A program made the position numbers and the translations under genes. Below are positions 37,901 to 49,900 of a stretch of DNA of 64,000 bases, one piece after another (position 1 is the first letter of the stretch; each line of letters begins with the position of its first letter). The notes beneath the pieces were generated by a model, which saw only the letters and a list, made by a program, of their open reading frames with translations, had not been told where the DNA came from and did not search any database. Source of the stretch: Bactericera cockerelli (Eukaryota; Arthropoda; Insecta; Hemiptera; Triozidae); contig CM044959.1 in the NCBI GenBank assembly GCA_024516035.1, positions 20,046,525 to 20,110,524 of the forward strand, written 5' to 3'.

Positions 37901-40900
37901 CAAAAAACCGATCAGTTTTGTTTTTCAATATTTTTTTCTTCTCAAGGTAAGTAGGTACGAATGTAATTTGCTTTAATAATATCACCAATACCTATTGCCA
38001 CATTCCCTGAAATTTTCATGCAAATATCTTGTGAATAAAAAACAAGAAACATTGGAAAAAATGTTTTGCATATTGCCCGGATGTAAGAACTTCTTATAGA
38101 ATATTGATATTTCTTTTCAAAAACCATAATAAAAAAAAACACTACTAAGTAATAAGTATATTTAGAAGAAGAATTATCTATGAAATTTTTTGAAGAAAAA
38201 AAGTTTTGAAAAATCTAAGATTTTTTTTATTGGCTACCCGATTTATTATGGTTACCATCAAAATCAATTAAAATAACAGAAAATAAATGGATTATAAGCT
38301 TTCTTGTAAAGTAAAATATTCTTTTTTAAGGTCTCATCATTTTACAAAATGGGCATTCAACAAAATTACCTACTCAAAATGTATGTCTGCAAACAGAATT
38401 GATGTTGTATAGACTTAAGTTAATGTAGAAAATGAAGAAAAATCACAAAATATATAAAGAAGAAAAGTTGAAAATCGTGTAATAACACCAACTATAAGGC
38501 CACGAACAAAGAAGTGCTTCAATACCGAAGGGTGCAACTGAAACAATACACACAGCACAATCCTTAAACTTATGTATGTATCCAAGCATACCTTCCGGGA
38601 ATGGAGGTCTTCCTTTTTAAAAAACCAGGCATGATTTTTGCGACAAGCATAAAAAATTCGTAAAATCCATTCGCAAATACCTACTCCAAACTTAACGAAA
38701 ATCTTTAAAATTCAAGTGATACAGAAAGAGAAGAAGAATAATAAGAAGAAGAAAATATTGGTTATCAAATTACTCAAATTTATACCCAAGTATGAATATC
38801 AAGAAAAAAATTCAAATTACTCAAATATGAAATGAATTGAACATAAAAATACAGGGTGCACCAAGCGCTGGTAACTTACGCAATTTTCTCACTAGGGCTG
38901 CGCCAAGGCACGTCATCCTCCATCTCATCCTCACTCTCATCCCCCTCCTCGTCCCATCCCCCCCCGCCGCAGCTATGTTCAGGGTGGAGGAGGTGAACAT
39001 GTCTGGCACCTGAAGGGAAAGCAATTTCATTGTGTTAAACACGACCGAACTCTGTCTGCTATAACTCAACTAAAAGTGACGACACACAATATTCCGCTCA
39101 AGTCAATGTCAGTGAAATTCGAAATTCAATCTAAATATCAGAGCTATCTTCACCCCAAACCAGAAGGAAATAAACCAACACCCAACGGTTGGGTGGAAGA
39201 GATTGCCATAGGCAATAACCCCGCCCTTTAGTTAGGACATATGTTTTCAAATATTTTCTATTCTTTTTCATTTTTATTGTACGAGTATATATTGTTTTTT
39301 TCATTTTTTCACTGTTAATATTATTATTTACATGTACATAATGTCCTATTGTATCTAATAAAGAATTATACAATAATAATAACTATTATATTAACTTGAA
39401 CCGACTATTGACACCTACTATACTAACAGCTATTACAAGCTCACTCGTCATCTATGTAACTATCTTAATTCACGTAGTATGGAATTATGCATAATACCTA
39501 TCACACTAAAGAAGAATTAGCCAGCGTCGATGGCATGTTGAATACACCGGTTCCCTCCAGAGCACCGAAGTTAAGCGACATCCAGCGAGGTTAAGACTTG
39601 GATGGGTGACCATTCAAATTATTCTCGTGACGCTGGCTTTTCCCGGCCCCACTCAGGCTGGGTGAGGTCAATGTGAGTAGCAGGTTTGTGAGTTTCCTGC
39701 GAATGGAGGGTAAAACCCCCGTCGTGATATGACCATGGCAGTTGAAAGCGACGTTAAACCCCACTTAAAAAAAAAAGAAGAATTATTCTGGTGGTCTAGT
39801 ACAACAGCTCGCAGTCCAGTTTTTAAAGACATTAAGTTTCATTATGCCTAAAAATCATTACTCTAGTTGCTTAGAACCTAATTATGTCATTGAATAATGA
39901 AATCTGATGAAATAAAAGGTATTCTCACTTTGACGATTTTTCCGACGGTTAAAAAATGCTTTATTATAACTATTTTTTTTTTAAACATAAATATATTAAT
40001 TTATTTGATAGCTCACATATACGTCTTGTCTTTTATACTAGATTGAATATTAGAGAGCATATAATATTTTAATGAAATTGAATTTAAAAATGGTTAATCC
40101 ATTACTATTATTAAACATATTGGATCAAGTTTTATTTACAGAAATTGAAATAAAATAAAACTTGATCAAGGGCGGTGCTAATGCCAACGGCATTCTCTTC
40201 CACTACTCATGGGGTTTTCTAGATAAAGAGAACCCTGTTTCGAGTAAGGATTTTATGACATGAGGTTAACAATGTACCGGAAGAATGGACGGACGTCTGG
40301 AGCCACGGCGCTGGTTCAAGACCTCCGGACTCAGGAGGTTCGGGTTCGTATCCCGGGGCACGCCCAGACTCGAGCCACTGCTGTAGGTGTGGTGAGGGGG
40401 CGAGGAGGTGTGGCCTCCGCCACTGGCGCTGTGCTCGAATGATTTGGGGGTGGGCCCGCCACCGCCCGTGTCCGGGGGCTTCCGGTCATTGTTCGTGTGG
40501 TCGTTGGTTTCTGGAAAAAGAAAAGGTTCACCCTGAGTCAGTGTTTTTTTTTGGGGGGCAAAAAGATCATCTTGAAATTTGTATGGGTTATTAGAAGCTT
40601 ATCATTTAGCTTAGGAAAAGAACCTTTGTAAAAATCCAATATTGTTAAAAAATAAATAAAATGTTAAAAAAAAACGTGAGAGTGTATGAGACAGAATAGG
40701 TAAAAGTTTTTACTCTGGTTGTGATTTAAACTCAGTAGGTAACTGGTGATTTAGAGATAAGAGCACAATTCTGAGCTAACTAGATTGTACGAAACTAAAT
40801 ATTATCCTTCATCTACTTCATCAAAAAAAAATCAAACTTTACACCACTAGGCATGGCTCCCAAGATAGGTACACGCATTATTCCCTCGTTATATGGAGAG

Positions 40901-43900
40901 AGGCTCTCCTGTACATTGGTTCATTTAGAATCACGATAAGAAAAATAACATGACAGAGGAAGATATATTAACAAACTCACCTGCAGTCTTTTTCTCCACA
41001 TTATTATTAGCACTAGAGTTATTGTTATTGTTAATGTTCTGATTGGCCACAATGAAGGAGGAGTTCTCCTCTTTAGTGATGCTCAGGTAGTAGCAGGTGT
41101 CCGTCTTCTTCATGATGTGGCGAGGCCCGGGGTTCAGGAGGATGGTGTCCTCGTAGAACTCCGGCAGTTCCGCAGGACGCACCCCCACCAGAGCCACCCC
41201 GTACCTGCGGGGGAAATAATAACATTCATCATCATAGGGTGGCGTCATCGTGAACGATGGTAGCTAGACAGTGGCGGAATGACTCAGCACTTCTACCACT
41301 GTCTTTACATGAAGGCTAATAATTGACAAGGGCCCCCAGAACCAAGCCCATGCTGGTCCCCTGTTTACGGTCCCCCAGCCAGACTGTAAAACACATAGCT
41401 AGACCAGCGAAATGGAAACATCAAAAAGAATACAGTACAATATTCTGTTTATCCTGGGATTGAGTGGGTTCTAGAACATCATCTATGTCCTCGGACAACA
41501 AATCTTGTCTCCTTGCACGAGGGGGAAAAATGATGATAGTAATAATAATATCGCCTTATTTACACTGCCCGTTAAGGACTATTAAAGTCCCATTATTCCA
41601 GCAGTAAGCCCAAGTCGTATTATTATGTGGTAAAAATCCCAAATGGGAGGATAACTTGTCATGTCCCGGCTGGGTTTTCGAACCCGCGACCTCTGGAATA
41701 CCACTGAGCTACCGGGAATAATATTAAATCTAATCATTGTAAAACACATAGCTAGCTAGCCCAGCAAAATGGAAGCATCAAAAAGAAGACAGTACAATAT
41801 TCTGTTTATCCTGGAATCAAGTGGGTTGAAGAACATCATCTATCCCCCCAAAAACACCACTTTGTGGTTAAAAAAAGAAGAACGCCTCACTCAAAAGAAT
41901 GATTATAATTAGCTAAAAATAAATGATATCAAATTGAGAACACCTTACCACCTCTCTTTCTATATCTCTGCACTCCTCTCTGAATTTATTCCTCTTATGT
42001 TTATCTTTCTTTATCCTTTCTAGGGGTCATCCCAAACTTGGTTTCTCTTTAAATTTACTTGTTGCACGGCAATAAAAAATGGCGGTCGGAGTATGATTTT
42101 TCTGAACTTATTTGATTTGAATCGAGAAAATTACACCGCGACCGCCTTTTTTATTGCCGTGCAACAAGTAAATTTAAAGAGAAACCAAGTTTGTGATGAC
42201 CCCTAGAAAGGATAAAGAAAGATAAACATAAGAGGAATAAATTCAGAGAGGAGTGCAGAGATATAGAAAGAGAGGTGGTAAGGTGTTCTCAATTTGATAT
42301 CATTTATTTTTAGCTAATTATAATCATTCTTTTGAGTGAGGCGTTCTTCTTTTTTTAACCACAAAGTGGTGTTTTTGGGGGGATATCAGTTCTTTTTGTA
42401 CGAAAATATAGGTTCATACACTACTGAAACATTAGGAATAACAAAAGTAAGTAAGCTGGGAAAATGTGAATGTACCAAGTTGTCTTTTTTTAAGATATAG
42501 TTTTAGCAGTACGCATTTAATTTTTCTAAGGTCAAAATGTATTTGGATCACAGATTTGGCCCCCTGAGTCCCCAATGTGAGTAAATAACATATAAATTTG
42601 CAATGCAAGACCTCTTGATTCTATACTTAATATGATTAGGTTTATCTTTCAATGCTAAATAGACCTCGGAGCCTCCTGTGAGGGACACTAAAACACCTGG
42701 ATTTACAAATGCCAAAGAAATGAATTTGTAATCACCTTATCAAGGTGAGGTAATGAGTTCTCTCCCGCTGACCTTTTCTTACCCGAATTCTCTCCGGCTT
42801 GTTGCAGAGGTCACCACGAGTATCTCTCCCGTAAATAAGACCATGCTTTTTTACATTAGGTATTTAAGAAAATGAAAACTATAAAACTATCATTTTTATA
42901 TTAGAATCGGCCTTTTATAAGGAAATCTTTTAAATCTTTTTTTTTTTTTTTTTTCAACAATTAGTAAAATGTTGCGCTCAGATATAATTTACATCTTTTC
43001 AGCAACTTGTGGTTGTGGGTAAAATCAGTGTTGTTTGGGCAAGAGAAGAATGACAAAGTAACGCCCTGCACTTGTGTGCTAGAGACGTGTTATGAAAAGT
43101 ATTGGTAATCAGTGATAAGAGATGTACATTATTTCTGAGCTGTAACATTAATTTTATTGAATAAAATTATGTACAATAAAAGGAAAAATCAATTGATAAT
43201 TAATTAATTGATATTAAAAAGGAGGCTAATAATTACCTGAAATATATTTTTTTTTTTTTTTTTTTTACCTATTTATTTATTTTTATTGCATAATTATTAT
43301 ATTAGGAAGTGTTTTCCTCGTCTGAGGTTAAGGATTCACCAGACGAGAGATCCGACAGGATTTCCTGTGGTAATCTACGTTTGAGTCTCGTTTGTGTACG
43401 TTTTTTACCTAATTTATAATGGTTATTGGTTTTTCTTAAACGAATAAAACATTTTTTTGTGAGAGATTTAATGTGATGACGAACGGTTTCTATTCTGAGT
43501 TCTTGATGTAGTTGTTTGTTTATTATAAACCATGGTGCGTTGACAGCAATTCTAAGAATTTTATTTTGAAAAACTTGTAGCTTAGACAGGTTGGTGGGTG
43601 AGGCAGTACTCCAGGCCGGGCATGCGTATGTAAAGAGAGGGCGCAGTATAGTCTTGTATAGTAAAAGTATCAAATTCCTTTGCAGTTTTGTCTTACGATT
43701 TATAATGGGGTAGAGGATTCCTAATCTCTGATTCGCTTGCTTTAGTTTTTGGACAATATGGGGTCTCCAGGTCAGTGATTTATCCAGGAGAACACCAAGA
43801 TATTTGACGGTAGAATTATCAGCATTCCATGGGACAGGTACATTGTTCAGAATAATGGGAGAGGGGTCCGAATATTTTCTTCGTAGGGTGAATATTTTAC

Positions 43901-46900
43901 ACTCAGATTTGGAATGGTTTAGGCTAATTTTCCAGTGGTTGAGCCAAGTACATATAGTTTCGAGTCCTGATTGAAGAATATGCCTTCCTGTGTCAACATT
44001 GTCATGAACGACTATTACTGCTGTGTCATCGGCGAACATGGCAAGTTGGGTATTGGGGGGTTGGGGTAGGTCGGCCACGTATAGATTGAAAAGGATAGTT
44101 GCTAGTACGGAACCTTGGGCTACTCCGGCCCTGATAGTTTTAGGAACAGAGAGGGCATGATTAATTTTAATTTGAAACTGTCTATCACTTAGATAGGATT
44201 TAATTATTTCAATAAGGTAGGGAGGAAATTTTTTATTTTTTAATTTAATTAGTAGGCCCTCGTGCCAGATTTTGTCAAAGCAAAGTTGGAAATCTAGAAA
44301 GGCAACAAGAGTAAATTTGAGATTCTCAAACCCGGAAGTAATAATTTCGTTTATCCTGCAAATCTGATAAGTTGTACTTCGACTGTCTCTAAAACCGAAC
44401 TGATGTTCTGGTAAGATATTATTTTTTTGTATGAATTTATTTAATCTGGAATATATGATTTTTTCGAAAATTTTGGCAAGACTCGGAAGTAGACTTATTG
44501 GTCTGTAACTAAAAACTGAATTTGCGGGCTTGCCCGGTTTGTGCAACATGATAACTGTAGCGAGTTTCCATTGTGTAGGAAAATAATTTATAGACAGGCA
44601 AGCATTGAGAATGGAAGTTAAAAGAGTAACCGATTTTTTTGATAAATTTTTTAATACAATATTGGGAATACAATCGTGTCCTGGGGATTTCTTTTGTTTT
44701 AGGAAATGAATAAAACGATTTATTTCTTGGGGGGAGACCCATTTCGTTCTGTTTGGTGCTGACGAGGAAGTATTAGGAACTTCATTCTGGTTTAGGATGA
44801 GACTATCAGCACTAATGTGCTCGGGAGGTGGGGAGGATGTTGGTTGAGTATTCACATTATGGCTAAGGAGTGCTTTTAAATCTCTAACTAATGAAAGGCA
44901 ATGCCTTCAGTATATAGTAGAGTTAGGTAAAATACATAGAAGGCCATGCCTCAGGAATACAGTAGGGTTAGGGATAATACATAGAAGGCAACGCCTCGGG
45001 TTTATAGTAGGGTTAGGTAAATATACAGGGTGTCCCACCAAACTTGGACACCTCAAATTACTCGGCCCCTGAAAGAGTTTTTGAAAAATAAAAAAATCTA
45101 GGGTACATGTGCTAATTATGCGGTTTCAGTTATGAAATTTTTTTTATACAGGGTGGTCCAAAAGTCAGAAATTGAGGTGTCAACTTTCGATTTTTAAATG
45201 GATCGACCTGAATTTTATTTGATAATTTTACTTCTAAATGATTCTTGAGTACTTTTTTAAACAAAAATATTACATACAGGGTGGTTTTTTTTCGACCAAT
45301 TTTTTTTCTAAATCTTGAATAACTCAAGTTCGGTTAATTTTTTCGATAACAAGATGAGAATGTGTTTGTGTAATGAATACACGCACTTTCAATTGGCATC
45401 AAAAATTTTTATACAGGGTGGTTCACAAGTGAAGTAATGACTTGATTTTTTTTAAAACCGAGTTTTTTTAATTTTTTATTTAGTATTAATAATTCCCGTC
45501 TAATTTTACACATTTTTCGTTAGTCATATCGAAAAACAAAACTAAAGTGTTGTACAGGGTGAGACATAATTTTTTTGTAACACCCTGTATATGGGCAGTC
45601 AAAGAGACGCAAAATGAAATATAAAGACTAAATATGCAAGAAAAACTTTGATTTTTAATTAAACTAAAAAGTTATGGTGTTTTAACTAATATTGTCGCAT
45701 GGATCACCCTGTAGATATTTTCTTAAACTATCATGTAGGTACTCTAAGTTGTATAAAATTCAACGAACACTTCGAATCATGTGGGAAAAACAAGTAAAAA
45801 ACACGAATTTGAAGCCATTTTCAATTTGGTGTCCACACTGAATGATTTTAAAACTTCAAATAAAAAGTAGGTAGGTGTAGACACAAAATTAAGCATGGCT
45901 TTTTGAATTCATTTTTTTTCTTTCAGATTTGGACTCCTCGTTGAATTTTAGACAGTTTCGACTACCCATATGATGGTTTAAGAAAATATCTACAGGTGGT
46001 CCATGCGACAATATTAGTTAAAACACCATAACTTTTTAGTTTAATTAAAAATCAAAGTTTTTCTTGCATATTTAGTCTTTATATTTAATTTTGCGTCTCT
46101 TTGACTGCCCATATACAGGGTGTTACAAAAAAATTATGTCTCACCCTGTACAACACTTTAGTTTTGTTTTTCGATATGACTAACGAAAAATGTGTAAAAT
46201 TAGACGAGAATTATTAATACCAAATAAAAAATTAAAAAAACTCGGTTTTAAAAAAAATCAAGTCATTATTTCACTTGTGAACCACCCTGTATAAAAAAAT
46301 TTGATGCCAATTGAAAGTGCGTGTTAACATTACACAAACACATTCTCATCTTGTTATCGAAAAAATTAACCAAACTTGAGTTATTCAAGATTTAGAAAAA
46401 AAATTGGTCGAAAAAAAACCACCCTGTATGTAATATTTTTGTTTAAAAAAGTACTCAAGAATCATTTAGAAGTAAAATTATCAAATAAAATTCAGGTCGA
46501 TCCATTTAAAAATCGAAAGTTGTTACCTCAATTTCTGACTTTTGGACCACCCTGTATAAAAAAAAATTCACAACTAAAACCGCATAATTAGCACATGTAC
46601 CCTAGATTTTTTTATTTTTCAAAAACTCTTTCAGGGGCCGAGTAATTTGAGGTGTCCAAGTTTGGTGGGACACCCTGTATATAGGCCATGCCTTGGGTTT
46701 ATCATAGGGTTAGGAAAAAAAAAAAAAAAAAAAATAGAAGGCCATGCCTCAGGTCTATATCAATGATTCCTAGGTGTTTTGATTATAATTTTTATGCTAG
46801 GCCTAAACTATGTAGGTATAAAATCAGGTAAAAATCCAAGCGACGCGACGGGAGAAATTTTGTTGTTGATAACACCATGAGCGGGAGAGAACTCGGTGGT

Positions 46901-49900
46901 GACGTCTCTTATCAATACCTCACGAGGTATGAGTGTACTCCGGACATAATGGACAGAGAAAAAAAACTTCCTTGAAGGGGATCGAACCCAAGTCATCATG
47001 CGTGCAAGCCTAGTATGCTATATACCCACTTGCCCAAAGTCACTACTTTGTCACAACTTTTAGTGAGTAGAATCGACATTATGAGAGCTAATTCATCATA
47101 TTTTATCTCCGTCCAACCATGTTTGTCCAAAATCAATCTCGGAATGCCGCCACAGGTCATTGCCCAATTCTGCAACTACTAAAATTTTCTTCGCGAGGGT
47201 AATGGGGTCGTCATGAAGATCAAATATAAAGATCGGAAAAACAAAACAACGTTAAGCCCAAATTAAAAATATAGAGCTAAAAATTTCGTCCCCGCCAGGA
47301 TTCGAACCCATGCTGACTGGGTGACAGGTCGAGCATGCTACCAATAGACAAGGTTATCTTCTAAAGAAACGGACGGAAAATGAACTAACTAAATTAATAC
47401 TTGGAAACTTAAACATTAAAATTTTGCAGTGAGAGAGCGAGGTCATCTCGAAAAATACATGCTGGCCAAGATCTGACCACTAAGCTAAGGATTCGAAGGT
47501 ACCTACCCGCCAAAGAAAATGAAAAGGCCACCAGGTGCCACCCAGTGGACCGGATGAAGGAATAAAATCAATAAATTTGGTATCTGCTCATCAAGATCTT
47601 TCATTTGATACCACTTAAGATTAGTATCATCCTTCAATTCCCGATTTGGACTCCCAAAACCCGAGGACGCCCAAATGGGCCGCCCGCTTATAATTTAGAA
47701 TTTTTTTTTGGTCCGGGCTCATCTCCATTATATCTTGATCACTTTAGACACCTCACTTAATCTTCAGTGCCAAGTTAAGGACACGAAGTCGGGTCTCAAA
47801 GGATCCGTATGAAAAAAAAAACAGAAAAAAAAAAAAAAATTATGAATCTTTTCATGTCTTTCACGATTGTTGCGGGGTCTCGAAAATAGGGTTCCCGGTG
47901 GCCTAGGAAGTCAAACAAAGAGTCAAATCAACTTATTTTTCAACGTAGAGCCCATTTCTGCAATAAAAATCGCAATTTTTGAAATCCATGTTGCACTTTT
48001 CGCTGGCTGAAAGTACATGAAATGCATGGGAACTATGTTTTCCGTAACCTTACACTCTGCCGGGCTGTCTCTTTCTTTGTATAGGCGTTCTTCACACCTC
48101 GGCCGAGGTGTTTGATATCTTCGGACACCAAATCTTGCCTTCTTGCATGAGGGAAAAATGATAATAATTGTGGAGTTCAGTAATGTTCTTAAAAGTTTCA
48201 ATTATTTACCAGCTCTGGCTGACTATATTTGACCCTGAAAGAATGAATCTGACTGACTAGGAGGCGTCAAACAGATCTGACTAGGAGGCGTCAAACAGAA
48301 CTCTAACTAGCCTCGTTAGCTGGTAGATTTCTAACTAAACAAAGAGTACCGGAGTAAAAGTTCTCAGGATCTCGATAGTTGGTCAATTAGCCATTGTCAC
48401 CTATCAAAATATTCCCAAAATTACCGTGTGAAAAGACGAGCTGAGAATTGCACCGTTTGTTTTAAAATTTCTTCAAAATGCTAAACTGAAAATGCACTTT
48501 AACTATTACTTGCTAGCGTTACAACAATGAAGGAGACTTTCAATCTGCGGAGTGCTTCTTACTCGCTTATCAAGAGCAAATATAATAATTATATTATTGA
48601 TTCTTCAGAATGTAACGTAAAATATTTCAGGCTATTCCCTAATAAGGATCGCCAATGATTTGTACTACTTTCTTTTGACCTGACAAAGCTACATAATTAT
48701 ATTATCTCTGTTCTATTACCTATTGATAAAAATAGTAGTAGCTGTGCTTTTTTTTATTATTATAAATAAACTGTCTCTCTCTTTTACTCAAATCCTAACA
48801 AAGACTCTCCACTTCTGTATTATCTTCTTGTCCCTCGTACACACATGCACGTCGCTCTTACAATTCCAACTCTTGTTCTCAAGTATCCCACCATTCTTCC
48901 ATAATCCATTCCCATCTTTTCAGTCAACCTTTCCGCAAGAACTTTGATGAAAGAAATGAACTGTGGTGCTAATGATCCATCCACTGATGTCACCAAGGGA
49001 GTGAACGCAGTAGCTGTTCTTACTTGCGGTGCGAGTGAAAGCTGGCGTAGGTGAAAGATTTGCCCTCGTACTCCCCGAAGAAGCGACTGTCTCCCAGCTG
49101 TATGTGGTAGATCTCATTGCCAGAGCAGCGGCCGTACAGGCGATGCCACTCCTCCTGCGATATCTGACCCTCCCTGGAAAGTACAATGAAAATGAGAACA
49201 CGGTCATTGTTGCGATACTTTGCGTTTGCAGTTCAAACAGCAAACTCATACGATTCCCCATTCTTATGCTTCCAGGGTGGCGACTATATGGATGGGTGAT
49301 AGTTCTGGTTTTGAATCCAGCCATGGTCATCCATTCATCATGCCAATTAAATATCGTCTACCTATTCTCGGGCCCACTCAGGCTGGGTGAGGTTAATTTG
49401 AGTAGAAGGGTTGTTTGTCCAGCCAATGGTGGGTGAAATCCCCGTTGTAATATGACTGTGTAGTTGATATAAAATAAAAATGTTTGTGAATCATTTTGGA
49501 AGGTCCAAAACTCTTTTCTTCGTTTACCTGACCTCAATATTATCCTTTCTTTTCAAATCCACCCAGTAAACGTCTCGTACATTTTGTATTCTATCGACCA
49601 CTGTCCTTTTCAAGTAAATACCACATAACTCTATTCGAGAATTTGTGTCGAAAACTTTTGAGATAATTCACTTGCCCCATTTTTCTTTTCTTAGATGCCA
49701 TCCGAGCTCCAGACAGTTCAAAACTTTGAACACAAAGTAGAGATTTCTAATATCTATTATTTCTTATGGAGCGGAATACAAGAGTATATAAATATTGAAA
49801 GTACAAAATGTATTTTATAGTGACAATTTTGCTGAGTACCTCAGCAAATAATCTGAATTGGAATCAGTTGTTCTGATGTATGTATTATTTTTGTTCCAAA

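Noticed and set aside
45130..46591. Two identical ~65-aa open frames ([15 protein letters not shown]) in opposite orientation
   Set aside because: Mirror images in the arms of the palindrome; no coding signature or family.
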